From the NCBI GenBank assembly GCA_034359265.1, contig CP136898.1:51325501-51389500 (forward strand): a stretch of 64,000 nt of DNA, in the 5' to 3' direction. A program made the translations under genes and the position numbers. This document shows, piece by piece, positions 46,285 through 58,068 of this stretch (position 1 is the first letter of the stretch; every line of letters starts with the position of its first letter). Under the pieces are notes generated by a model that was not told where the DNA came from, did not search any database, and worked only from the letters and a program-made list of their open reading frames with translations. The stretch comes from Canna indica. Its lineage: Eukaryota; Streptophyta; Magnoliopsida; Zingiberales; Cannaceae.

Positions 46285-48545
46285 TGAGTGATACTATTAA
46301 TAATATTGAGAGTCCAAATGAACAAGAAACTCCTCATGTGGGTACAGTCGGTTCAAATGAATATCTTCCTACAGTCCAATCTGTGGACGAGTCATCTCCT
46401 AATGTCCAATCTGTGGACGATTCAGACTCTTCTACTAAGAAGAAATTTACTTCTCCTATGTGGGCTCATTTCAAAAGAGAAAAAAATAGATGGAGTTTGG
46501 AAAGTAATTTGTATTTATTGCAATAAAAATTAGGTGGTGGAGGAAAAAGTGGCACATCAAATTTACACGAGTATTATAAAATATGTGCTAAGAGATTGAC
46601 ACAAGATCTTTAGCAAATGGTGCTCACTAGGAATGAGAACACGGTAGAAGGAAAGTCAAAGATTCAAAATTATATTTTTGATCAAACTGTGAGTAGAAGA
46701 GAACTTGTCAATATGATAATTATTCACGAGTATCTAATGTCTATAGTTGATCACAGTTATTTTAGAAGATATTCACATAGCCTTCAACCTTCATTTGACA
46801 TACCCACTCAAAACACTTTGAGAGATGACATCATGAAGATTTATAAATGAGTACAAGAGCAAAATAACGGAGGCTTTGGAAAGCAATATGGGGAGAGTTG
46901 CAATTACAACAGATATGTGGGCATCTGATCATCAAATGAAAGGGTACATGGCTGTTACAACACATTACATTGATGATGAGTGACAATTGCAAAATCGCAT
47001 AATCAGGTATATTTTATTTATTGCAAAAGAAATTATATTATGAAAAGATATCATATTTCTATTTATATAGTATTTATTTATGTTTTAGGTTTTGCTATGT
47101 TTATGCCCCTCACACTAAAGAGGTGATTACAGATGCTTTAATGGATTGTTTTTTGAAATGGGATATTGATAGAAAGTTGTCTACACTTACAGTTGATAAC
47201 TGTTATGTGAATGATAGTGTGATTGAACTTGATTGTGAAAGATGGTTTGGACATTATTGGCTCTGCTATTAGTGACATACGAGAGAGTGTAATTTATTGG
47301 ACAACTACACCAAAAAGGCAAGAGAGGTTTGAGGAGGCAACACGACAAATAAAGATTTGTATTACAAGAAAATTAAGCCAAGATGTAAAAACAAGATGGA
47401 ATTCTACATACTTGATGCTTGTGTCCATATTGCCATACAAAGATATTTTCACTCGTTTGAAGACTCGTGAACCGAAGTATAAAAAATTTCCCATCTGATT
47501 ACGAGTAGAAAATGGCAAAAGAAGTTTGTGGTAAACTGAAGATTTTTCATGATGTCACAGAGTTATTTCCTGGAAGAGAATATTCTACAGCCAATATTTA
47601 TTTTCCAAAGGTTTGTGAGATCAAGATGGCACTTAAGGAATGGATCAATGGCGATAATCAAACATTTTCTTTTGTGGCTACAAAGATGATGGATAAATTT
47701 GAGAAATATTGGAAGGCGATTCATGGTGTGATGGGAGTTGCAACATTATTGGATATATCCAAGATATAAGATAGACCTCACTGAATACTATTATGGCATG
47801 TTATACGGCGATGAAAGTTTTTTTTAAGTTGAAAGACTTAGAAAGATTGCAAGAAACTTGGTTGATGAATATAGTGCAAGAATGACAACTAAAAATGAGG
47901 GACCTTTAAGACAATCTTCTCAAGTAGTTGGTTATAGTAAGGTTGACCTTCGATTTGGTGTTGGTTATGATGAGTTTCTTAGTAAAAATAGAAAACACAC
48001 TAGGAATGATTTGAATATATATTTGGAAGAAGATGTGTTGCCAAGAACTAGTAGCAGTGACATTTTAACTTGGTGGAAATCAAATGGTACAAAATTTCCT
48101 ATTTTACAAGCAATTGCTCGGGGCATATTAAGTATTCATGTATCTACAGTTGCTTCTGAGTTTACATTTAGTACTGGTGGACGATTGGTGAGCCCTCAAC
48201 GTAATAGTCTTCATCCAGAAATCGTGGAAGCATTAACTTGTACTCAAATTTGGTTATCAAGTATGTTTAAAGAAGAAGATATATATAGTCAGTTTATTTA
48301 TTCTTTTAATTCATTTTATGATTAGTTCATTTATATCATTTATTTATTTTCCTATAGGTTCTACTTCAAATATTTCCAAAGTGTTTGAAGAAATAGAAGA
48401 AGACGAGAGTATAGGGATGAATGAATATTACATAATGGTAATTGTATATATAATTTTTGTTGAATTGTATTATTTTAATATGTGTTATATATTTGGGTTT
48501 TGTTTCTAATTTGTAGGATTGAAGAACAATGAAGAGAAGAACATG
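46285..48545 (+). pseudogene. hAT transposase, broken
   Basis: Starts MSDTINNIESPNEQETPHVG at 46285, with a degenerate BED-finger region (SPMWAHFKREKNRWSLES). Then, across stops and shifts: a DUF4413/core region (QPSFDIPTQNTLRDDI, LSTLTVDNCYVNDSV, SQDVKTRWNSTYLMLVSIL, MMDKFEKYWKAI) and the C-terminal dimerisation domain at 47858-48325 (DILTWWKSNGTKFPILQAIA, VASEFTFSTGGRLVSPQRNS). At least five frame breaks or stops are visible (46526, 46850, 46981, 47498, 47769), more than introns would explain. Confidence 0.85.
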
Positions 48546-48721
48546 GTGTGAGGACTTTGGAAGAACATTTATTGTTTGCATGTTTTACTTAGCAATGCAA
48601 CCAGGAGAACATTTAGAAACTTCTAAATCCTGCAGCTTTTCCATATAGAATATTTTGCAGCTTTTCCAAGTAGCAATGTAGCTTTTTCATATTGTACTTA
48701 AGAAGTATGTGGGTTGATAAG

Positions 48722-51700
48722 CTTTTGACCTAGCAGAGGCGCGGTTCAAGATCCGATCAGGACTCCAAGGAGCTTTGATCTTGCTTCCGCCTTTGCGAGC
48801 CTCGGTGGTGTCAATAGGCTAGGTGGCCTGACTGCTCTGGTTGACGTTTGTCTCTGTGCTATCTCGTGCTTTGCACGGGGTGCATTGGGGTTACAACCCG
48901 GTCTTTGGTGCCACCCTTGCGGGGCTTTCACTTTCAGTCGGCGCGCTTAGGGTTTCCCTCTTGGAGATTTCTCTGATATGGGAAGCCCTAAAGTGAAGAT
49001 GAAACAAGTGGATCTGATGCAAACCTCGGAGGGTAAGAGTTTCATTAGTCCATTTGTTAATTTTGATCGCTCTCCTATTGCTGTCGTCGCCCCTGGGGAG
49101 ATTGGATGAGAGGTTTCAATGTCTGATGTTGTGACGGAGGTACCAAACACTATAGTTAGTTCTCCTTGCTCAGATTTGGATACTAACAAAAATAAAGGTA
49201 CGATTTCTGTTCCCAGTAATAAATCTTCCAGTTACTCTCTTTCGGCTTCTGGGCGTTTTAAAAACCCGATCTCTGAAAATGTTTCTTGGGCAAGTCTTTT
49301 CAAGGCTAAAGCTTCATATATCTGGTCCTTTTCATCGTTTGAGCTCTTGTCATCTATCAAATCTTCGGTGTCTGATTTCGTGGAGTTTGATTCTTCTGAA
49401 TTAAATGAGCTACGTAAACCGTGGTTTGCCTCTTTGATCAGTCGTTTCTTGAGGAGATTGTCTCCTCATTTTCATATTAGGGATTGGGCGATGACTATCT
49501 GGTCTTCTTTTAATATCGTTAATGTCATTGATATGGAGAATGGTTTTTTCTTGTTTCGGTTTTCCTCTGAAGATGACGTGATTAGGGTTCTCACTGATGG
49601 CCCTTGGGCTTTTAGAGGTGAACTGATTAATCTCCAACCTTGGAAACTAGATTTCAAAGCTTTAACTGAAACCATCTCGTCTGCTCCCATTTGGATCCAA
49701 CTTTCGGATCTTCCCATGGAGTACTGGCAGAATGGTAGTTTGTTTAAAATTACTTCTGCGATTGGGAAACCAATCAAAGTCGATGATAACTCTTTTAACT
49801 GGTTTCGTGGTAAATTTGTTAGAATCTGTGTTGATTTAGATTTTAGTAAACCCTTAAGCAGGGGATCTGGATTGGGCGGCCTAGTGCTGGGTTTTTTCAG
49901 GCTATCAAGTATGAGAGGCTTCCAACTTTTTGCTTTAAATGTGGTCTTGTAGGTCATCAGATGTCGAATTGTTTGCCTACTGTTGACCCTAATGATAATG
50001 TTTATACTGATAATGCTTGTTTCAATAAGGATACTTCTGCTAGTATGCAAATAGAGGGTGCTGGGGTTCTAATAAAATTAATGATAACTCTGTCTATGGC
50101 CCTTGGATTCAGGTGGGTAGGCAGGGTAAATATCAGAACAAAAGGTCTCTTCCTAACCCTAGAATTAACCCTCCTAGTCATCAAGACCTTAGGACTAAGT
50201 CTGTTCCAAGTGTTAAGAGGTCTAGAGTTGAGGAGGAAAATTTCCCTCTTTGTCCTAGTCTGCTGCAAGAGAATGAATGTGAGATAAATGATTTATCCCA
50301 AGACATTAAGCCTAAGGTCACCTTAAAAATGTCTCCTTATGCCCCTAACAAACCTAGCTTTGAGCTTGTCTCTGTGCCTATTAGGATTGTGGATAATATG
50401 GAGATTCAGTCTAATCTTAAGTCCAGTATTAATTCTCAAGGAACTTTGAATTTAGATAGGCCTGTCAATACTTCTATGGGTAACACCAACTCTCTTTTGG
50501 AAAATTTTAACTTTAATAGTCTCATTAACCAGGTGTCTATTGGTTTGGGGGAATTAGGTAGAAATGAGAGTAGCTCAACCCCTGATGCTCCTCCCACTGA
50601 AAGTGTTAAGAAACTTAAGAATCAGCCTAGGAAGGGGAGATTTACCAAAGCTAAGATATCTAAGAATTTAGGTAAAATTGAAAACCTTATGCAGACCAAA
50701 AAGAAGAAGAAGTCTAAGAAAGCTATTCCCCAACTCAATTTTGAATTAGATAGCTGGCTGATGAAATCTATCCCTTTCAATTTCTCTGATCCTCTTAACC
50801 AGGAAATAATAGATGATCAGTATCCTAATGTTCATGGGGTTAGTGTCCCTCCTGATTTAGGCCAGGTGGCTGCTGATGGTGCTATGGAAACTAACATTAA
50901 TATTAATGAAGATAATTAGCTGTAGAGGGTTAAGAAGAAGACCTGTGAAGGATTTTGTTAAATTTTAAATTAAAAATAACTCTGCTTGGTTTGTTTTTCT
51001 TCAAGAAACACATGTCCATGCTGATATTTCTATGAGGTTTATTGCTTCTCTTAGTAAATGTTGGTCTGGTAAATGTTGTTAGCTCTGCTGGTGCTTCTGG
51101 GGGCCTTTTGGTTGCCTAGAATAATACTATTGTTCATGCCCAGGTGGTTTCTATGTCTAAAAATCTCATTAATGTAGTTGTTCAATTCCTTAATGATAAG
51201 CCCTGACTTTTTTTTGGTTTATATGTTGATACTAATTCTATCAATAGGAATTTACTTTGGAATAAGCTTGGAAACCTTGAGTTCTATGATATTCCTTGGT
51301 TATTAGTTGGAGATTTTAATTATATTATTAATTCTTCAGATAAATTAGGTGGCCTTCCTTTCTGTGAGAATAATAATGTGTTATGTTTGAGAAAGTGTAT
51401 TGCTGATTGTGACTTTACTGACTTGGGCTTCTTTGGTAACAAACTCACTTGGTGTAATAATAGGAAGAATAACTATAGGATTCTTGTACGTTTAGATAGA
51501 GCTTTTGCCAACTCTTCTTGGTTAAATCTTTTTAGCAAATCTTCTGTTACTCACATGAATAGATATGTCTTTGATCATTGTCCTATCTTTTTGAATGTGT
51601 TGAATTCTGTTTATAAAAATATGCACAAGTTTAGATTTCAAAACTTTTGGACTTCTTACTCTCAAGCTTATGAGATTGTTGAGAACAATTGGAAGCCAAT

Positions 51701-54700
51701 TCAATTTAAGTCTGTTGATTCTTATATGTCTTTTATTCCTAATACTCTTGCTCTTATTAAGAAGAAACTTTTTTTTGGGAATAAACACTTTCTTGGTGAA
51801 CTTGAAGCTTCTCTTAGTATGGTTAATGCTCACATTGATGAGCTTGAATCTAAGGATCCTTTTGGTTTGTTGTCAGATACTGAGATTAATTGTCTTACTT
51901 GTTTGTATAACAAAGCTAAGGCCTTAAGGAGACAAATTAATCTGAAATGATGGGCTAAATCTAAAGAGAAATGGTTTCAAGATGGTGATTTAAATACTAA
52001 GTTCTATCATAGAGTTGTAGTTAAAAGCAGAAGGAGAAATTGGATCTCTGTTGTCCATGTTGGCAATGACTGTATTTACATTTCTGAGGATATCTGCTCT
52101 AAGTTTACTGAATATTATGCATCTCGTTGGTCTTTTGATGACAATTCCTTCCTAATGATGTGTGTATCCCTGCTGAGTTTAAAGTTCTTCATACTGCTTA
52201 GTCTGATTTAGTTAAAGCTTTTAACCTTCATGAGATTACTCTAGCTGTGAAGTCTTTGGGTCAAGGGGAAAGTCCTGGTCCTGATGGCTACACAGGGGAA
52301 TTTTATAAAGCTTATTGGTGTTTTCTATCTGAATCTTTTTTAAATGCATTTAATGAGTTTCACTTGAAGGTTGTGTTGCCTAAAGGTTGGAATGAGACTG
52401 AAATTATTTTTATTCATTTTTTTTTCCTACTATAATTAAAGACTTTAGGGCAATCTCACTCTGCAATGTAAGTTACAGAATTTTGTCTAAGGTTTTAGCT
52501 AACAGAATTAAATCATTGTTGGATAGTATAGTTTCAAGGAATCAATCAACCTTCATTGGTGGTAGGTTCATTCATGATAATGTTATAGTTGCTCAAGAGA
52601 TCCTTCATTCTTTCTATAATTCTAAAGGTAGGCGTCCTTACGTAGTTATTAAGATAGACTTGGAGAAGGCCTATGATAGGATATCATGTAACTCTATTGT
52701 GGGTATGCTTCATGTTCTGAACTTTCTTGTAAAATATATTGAGTGGATTAAATGCTGCATTTCTTCAGCTTCTTTTCATTATTGCATTAATGATTGTAAC
52801 TCATATGCTTTTAATGCTAAGTGTGGTATTAGGCAGGGAGACCCAATCTCTCCCTATCTCTATATCATAGTCAGTCATCTTCTTTCTGTGATGTTAAATG
52901 AGGCAATGACTTGTGGTAAGCTTTCTCCTGTTAAGATTAAAAATAAATTTAATATTTGTCATCTGATGTATGCAGATGATATTCTATTATTTTTTAGAGC
53001 TAATCAGAAGTCAATTAAAACTGTTAAAACCATTTTTGATACTTATGGTAATATCACCAATCAAATAATAAACCTGAACAAATATGAGATTTATTTTCCT
53101 AGAAATACAAACCATAGCTTTAGACATATGATTGAGAAGGCTTTTGGCATGAAATCTGGAGTGTTTCCTATGAAGTACTTAGGGGTCAATATTTCTCCTA
53201 GACGGACTAGAGCCAATGATTGTAATGGAGTGATTGATAAGATTATAGGTAGGCTAAACAATTGGAATAGAGGCAACTTATCTCAGGCTGGTCGTTTGGT
53301 TCTCATTAATGCTGTTTTAAACTCAATTCCCTTACATACCTTAAGTATTACTTACCTTACTGAGAAAACTCTTAATAAGATTTCTTCTATTGTTAGGGAT
53401 TTTTTCTGGTCTTCCAAGGAGGATAAGAAAGGTCTTCACTTGATTTCTTTGAATAATGTTACTAAACCCAAGGAATGTGGTAGGTTTAGGTGTTAGGATT
53501 TGAAGTTAATGACCCTTTCCCTCAATGCTAAGAGAGTAGCTCAAATTCTAAATGATTCTGATACTATATTCTCATGTGTGATCAAAGCTAAGTATGATGT
53601 TACCTCCTTTTGGAATCACTCTCCAAAGGCTAAAGGTAGCAATGCTTGGAAAATGATTTGCTATGTTATTGACTGTTTAAGATTGGGGTTTTAAAAAGTT
53701 ATTGGTAATGATTGTTCCATTTCTGTTATGGATGATCCTTAGGTGTTTGAGATTCCTCTTTATTGGAAACCTTCTTATGTTAATACTTCAATGTTTGACA
53801 TGAATGCTAAAGTTGACTGCCTTATGTGTGATAATGCTTGGAATGTTTCTGTTTTGCTTGATTGCTTTGGTGAGTGCCTGGTGGAGGTGATTTCCAGTAT
53901 GCCCCTCTCCTCTCAGCCCTATGTGGATACCTGGGTTTGGTGGCCGGAAAGTAAGGGGGTTATCCATTTTAAATCAGCTTATTCTTTTATTTTTAATAAT
54001 AGACATCCCGAATTAATTAGCCTTCCTTGGTGGAAGAATATTTGGAAAGCTTGGGTTGCCCCTAGAGTTAAAAATTTTACTTGGAAAGCTTTACATAACA
54101 AGCTTCCTACTGCGAAAGTCTCTTTAAATTTGGGATAGTCAATTCTCATTGTTGTGCCCTGTGTGGCAGCCCTCAGGAAAGCATTACACATGTTTTCTTT
54201 GAGTGTGAGGTAGCTAGGGTTCTTTGGGAATTGATTGAGGGTCGATTTGTTGGAATTCAGAATGTGCTTAGTAGAGTTGGTTTGAATAGAGTGCCAACGG
54301 TTGGTGTTGACTATTCTTCTCCTATAGCCTTGGCATTTTGTTTGAACACTCTCTATTCACTTTGGTTGGCTCAGAATCAAGCTGTTTTTATGAACTGTAA
54401 TCCTCATGTTGATGTTCTATTTTTAGATACTATGTCCTTGATTATTCACTATGCTGTATCTAAAATTTCTAAGGACAATCGCATTAATCCTATAAAGGAG
54501 GGTGGTATATGGGAATTACCTCCACAGAACTGGGTTAAGTACAACATGGATGGGGCTGTTAATTGTGAATTTAATTATGGTGCTTATGCTTTCATTCTTA
54601 GGGGTTGTAATGGTATTTGTATAACTGCTACTGGTTTCTTTCATCATAATTCTTCTATTCTTGTTAATGAAGCTCTTGCCATTAAACATGCTTTAATTCA

Positions 54701-55020
54701 TGCAGTCAACAATCATTATAGGAAGGTAATAATAGAAAGTGATTCCAGTATAACTGTTGATACCTTTAATAAAAGAATGGATTGCTTTTGGGAGATCAAA
54801 AATATTATGGCTGATATTAGTCTATTAGCATGTAAGCTCGAGGAAGTAAAGTTGCGGTTCATTAGAAGAGAGCACAACCAAGCTGTGGATTGGATTGCAA
54901 AGAGGGCTAAGCTTTTGGAACAAAATTTTATTTGGAATAAGGACTGGACACCGGACCTTATTAATCTAATGTAATTTTTTAGTTTCTTGCTTTGAACACT
55001 GTTTGTTGAAAAATTGAGCC
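48722..55020 (+). mobile_element. L1-type LINE, nearly full length, inside the hAT element
   Basis: ORF1 (48978-50919, broken) has a DUF4283 region (GFFLFRFSSEDDVIRVL, GPWAFRGELINLQPW) and a zinc knuckle CFKCGLVGHQMSNC near 49930-49971. ORF2 (about 50920-54974) has endonuclease (FVFLQETHVHAD, LLVGDFNYIINSSD, LVRLDRAFAN), RT (GQGESPGPDGYTGEFYKAYW, IDLEKAYDRI, GIRQGDPISPYLY, LMYADDILLF), zf-RVT (53930-54220) and RNase H (54531-54974, YNMDGAV...ESDSS). YADD is kept, so decay is moderate. The 5' and 3' ends are approximate. GAAGTATGTGGGTTGA near 48704 and GAAGTACTTTGGTTGA near 55058 may be a decayed target duplication. Confidence 0.85.
52247..53496 (+). pseudogene. LINE reverse transcriptase region
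   Basis: The RT fingers and palm are in two open stretches (52247-52435, 52483-53496) separated by a stop in a T-rich tract. The second has 337 codons with the Asp of DLEKAYDRI, the GIRQGDPISP turn and the YADD catalytic pair, then the thumb (MKYLGVNISPRRTRANDC, NNWNRGNLSQAGRLVLI). Only one obvious break makes this the best-preserved RT in the window. Confidence 0.88.
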
Positions 55021-55039
55021 CTTTTAGAACTTTCAAGTT

Positions 55040-55560
55040 ATGCTCAAATTAATTTTGAAGTACTTTGGTTGAATTATTGATGGATGATCTTCACAGAAGA
55101 CTGATTTAATTTTGAAGTACTTTGTTGAATTGTTGTTGGATGATCTTCACAGAAGGCCGATTTATGTTGTAGCTAGATATATTATGGCTGCTTAAATTAT
55201 GGTTTAATGTATTATGGCTACTCAATATATTATGTTGTTGATTTAATGTAGCTTGTTTCAGATTGATTTATGTTGTAGCTAGTTTCAAATTTCTCAAATA
55301 ATTTGAAGTATTATGGTTTGTTCAAATTATAAATTGATGGTGGTTTATGTTGTAGCTATTTAGATGCTAGTAATTACTGAGATTATAATTTGTTGTAACT
55401 AGTTTTAGGTTGTTATTTAGATGATTTATGTATCTTATTGTAGCTCGTTTCAAACTGATTTAATGTATATATTATGGTTGATGGTGGTTAAATTATAAAT
55501 TGTGGTTGAGTAGTTTGAAGTATACTATATACTTATTTTAGATCAATGAATTGGATATTT
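55040..55560. repeat. hAT 3' region with short repeats
   Basis: GAAGTACTTTG...GGATGATCTTCACAGAAG occurs twice in tandem (55058-55105, 55116-55162). TTATGTTGTAGCTAG-like words recur several times. No protein is encoded. These may be subterminal transposase-binding repeats of the hAT element. Confidence 0.55.
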
Positions 55561-55778
55561 ATTAATTTTTTAATTAAATATATTATTTAATATATTTTTT
55601 AAATACGATGCGGATACGGGAGCGGTGCGGATATTCGTATTTGAAGTGATGCGAATATGAATATTCATATTCATATCCCTAGCGGATACGGTGCGGATAC
55701 GAATGTGCGAATATGGGATCCGGTGCGAATACGAATAATGCAGTATCCGCATCGTATTCGATCTGTTGCCATCCCCTA

Positions 55779-56225
55779 CTCCCCACAAATGGATGGAACC
55801 CGGAGTTAAATGACCGCCCTGCACAACAACGGTCGTGACTCGACGACGGTGATCGATTGCAATCCTGGATGATGAAGTCGGACACCCCCCGACCCTCGTC
55901 CAGATCCTAGGGATGACAAGCGCCCTGATCACCCAGAAGGCAACCCCCAAAGAGTCACCAATTACATCGCTGGTGGACTCACCAGGAGAGGGGAGTCAAG
56001 ATCCACTAAGAGAAAGTCTTCTCAGTCGGCAATATCGACTACCACCGCCACCCGACAATGTGGGTTCGCCTCAAGAGCCCCGGTAATATCGCTTTGTGAA
56101 TGTGAATCTGACTTTCATGCGACTAACCAAAACCTGCACCATCCAGTGGTAATTTTCGTGATTGCAATAAATTTCATTATTAAAATGGTCCTAGTTGACC
56201 AGGGCAGCAGGACTAATATTCTTTT
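55779..56225 (+). mobile_element. Decayed Ty3/gypsy element, protease N-terminal side
   Basis: The plus strand encodes, with breaks, a Tat-like gag end and the start of the retroviral-type aspartic protease (VLVDQGSRTNIL, where D-x-G-S is the active site of this family). It is the continuation of the piece ending at 45251. A Mutator-type element interrupts the protease after 56225. Confidence 0.75.
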
Positions 56226-56349
56226 GGGTTAATTAATGAATATATCACGACTTTTATCGAAATTCTCAAATCTATCATGACTTTTCATTTATTTCAAATT
56301 CATGCTTCAACTCTCGATTCTTTACAATTATATCACACTGTCAGACTTA

Positions 56350-56518
56350 ATTGTTATTTATTGTCACTACCTCCCCGTGTCAGGATTGGATAATTTGCGC
56401 GCCTGCTGCCTTCCTTGGATGTGGTAGCCGTTTCTCAGGCTCCCTCTCCGGAATCGAACCCTAATTCTCCGTCACCCGTCACCACCATGGTAGGCCCCTA
56501 TCCTACCATCGAAAGTTG
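56350..56518 (-). rRNA. Nuclear 18S rRNA gene fragment
   Basis: The minus strand reads CAACTTTCGATGGTAGGATA ... CTACCATGGTGGTGACGGGT ... TAGGGTTCGATTCCGGAGAG ... GCAGGCGCGCAAATTA ... GGGAGGTAGTGACAATAAAT. These are eukaryotic 18S landmarks from roughly the 300-470 region of the molecule (position from memory). ATTACCC reads ATTATCC at 56390, a transition. About 169 bp, not functional. Confidence 0.93.
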
Positions 56519-56837
56519 CGCCGGCAACCCCTCGAGGGGGTTTCCGCCCGTCAGCTTCCTTGCACCTTCCGGGTTTCCGTACCCGTCGACTCGCGCGCAT
56601 GTCAGACTCCTTGGTCCGTGTTTCAAGACGGGTCGGATGGGGAGCCCGCTGGCCGATGCCTCCGGCGCGCGGGTGCCCCGAGGGGCACGCCGTGGGCGCG
56701 CGCCGCGTCCTCGGCCGCTCCGACAGTATCCCTTCGGACGCACGGTGCCTCCGAGATTGGGCTGCCCGAGCGGCCCGCAGCGGTCCGCGCCCCGAGCCGA
56801 GCGGCGGACCGGCTCTCGCCGTTCCGCATCCGACCGG

Positions 56838-56871
<34 letters not shown>

Positions 56872-56872
56872 G

Positions 56873-56925
<53 letters not shown>
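56519..56925 (-). rRNA. Nuclear 25S rRNA gene fragment
   Basis: The minus strand reads GAGGGAAAGATGAAAAGGAC ... GAGAGTCAAAGAGTGCTTGA ... GGGAGGGAAGCGGATGGGGG ... GATGCGCCCCGGTCGGATGC ... CAAGGAGTCTGACATGCG ... GTGCAAGGAAGCTGAC. This is the 5' part of plant 25S rRNA around expansion segment D2 (position from memory). It abuts the 18S fragment directly, in an order (25S then 18S on the same strand) that does not exist within one rDNA unit over this distance. Long open frames here are by-products of high GC. Confidence 0.92.
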
Positions 56926-57423
56926 CTTGATAATGCTTGTTATCAAATATCAAACACAACAATAAGCAAACAAGCAAAGCAATGCTAACACGATGAAATA
57001 TAATGGTTCGGCCAACCGCCTACTCCACTACCTTGGCTCCATACGCGAGTTTTTCGTTAAATTGCTGACCTAGCATCGATGACATATCAACCTAAGTCCA
57101 GTTAGACATTGATTTAATATAAAAAAAAAAGGTAAGCTGACGTGTATTAGTAAGTACAATATTTTGGTTACCTATTAAATTACTGTACTTACTAATACAC
57201 ATCATCTCACTTATTTTATATATATTATATTAATAACTGATTGGACTTAGGTTGACACGTCATAGATGTGAGGTCAACAGTGTAACGAAAAACTTAACCC
57301 GAGTCTGACGGTGTGATACAATTGAAATGAATCGAGAATTGAAGCTTGTATTTGAAACAAATGAAAAGTCATGATAGATTTTAGAATTTCGATAAAAGTC
57401 GTGATATATTCATTAATTAACCA

Positions 57424-58060
57424 TATTCTTTTCCACTTCACCTTCGAATGACGCAATTAATAGAAACCTCACTCACCCCATGCAAGGGAAACCTCGTGGG
57501 CTTCTCCGAAGAGATAGTTGACATCCGAGGAGCCATACAGCTAAGGACGACGTTCAATTCTCGGCCAAGGGCAAAAATGATCGATGTGCAATACCTCGTC
57601 ATCAATGTAGTCTGCCCATATCATATGATCTTAGGTCGACCATCTTTGAACAACCTGGGAGCCATCGTCTCCACTCCACATTTGGCATTAAAAGCTTCCC
57701 ATTTCAGGAACAAAGGTAGGTGTTCTACACGTCGATCAGGAAGAGGCGCAATGGTGCTATAACGAAAGCCTCAAGCCAAAAGAGGTCGACCACAACAGAT
57801 CGAAGACGTTCTCCACATCAAAGACCAGACAACCAACTGAAGGGGCCAAATCGAACTCAGGGCAAAGCGCACGGAAACAACCACGACTTCATCACCGAAA
57901 CCCAGACCATAACCAAAAAACACTGACAGAGCTCGTGTCCGAACGCTCATTCTGTACGCCCATTTACTTTATCTCTTAAATAAAATTTCATTCCTAGCAT
58001 CCCTTGTTGTGAATATTCAAGACACCGCTACAATTATCACGCCACTTTAAAATGGGTACT
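57424..58060 (+). pseudogene. Ty3/gypsy protease C-terminal side and 3' remnant
   Basis: The plus strand at 57448-57762 encodes the rest of the aspartic protease region (CKGNLVGFSEEIVDIRGAI, MILGRPSLNNLGAIVSTPH). It continues the piece that ends at 56225, with one frame shift. After 57770 only scraps of pol remain, and by 57960 the sequence resembles the 3' noncoding part of Tat-like elements, so RT, RNase H and integrase are deleted. Confidence 0.78.
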
Positions 58061-58068
58061 CAATCCCT

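Larger units (their letters stand above)
45252..55778 (+). mobile_element. hAT element, 10.5 kb, interrupted by a LINE
   Basis: Ends are TAGGGGTGATAATTTTATC and, read inward from the right, TAGGGGATGGCAACAGATCG. They are flanked by perfect 8-bp duplications CTCCCCAC (45244-45251 and 55779-55786). Subterminal regions at both ends repeat GCGGATACGG-like words (45290-45420, 55600-55770). The left interior has a ~180-bp direct repeat (45600-45720, 45760-45920). The transposase lies at 46285-48545, and a LINE has entered at about 48722-55020. Confidence 0.9.
56226..57423. mobile_element. Mutator-type element carrying fused rDNA pieces
   Basis: The ends are nearly identical inverted repeats of about 124 bp: GTTAATTAATGAATATATCA from the left (56228), the same from the right (57422 inward). 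Perfect 9-bp duplications TATTCTTTT flank it (56217-56225, 57424-57432). A foldback at 57046-57293 looks like the inner arms of the same palindrome. Between the left outer repeat and that foldback sits a ~696-bp foreign block (56350-57045): an 18S piece, a 25S piece, and 120 bp of unknown origin. No transposase is present. Confidence 0.88.

Noticed and set aside
56415..56977. Six long overlapping open frames on both strands in a GC-rich block
   Set aside because: The bases are 18S and 25S rRNA gene fragments; long frames arise from high GC and few stop codons.
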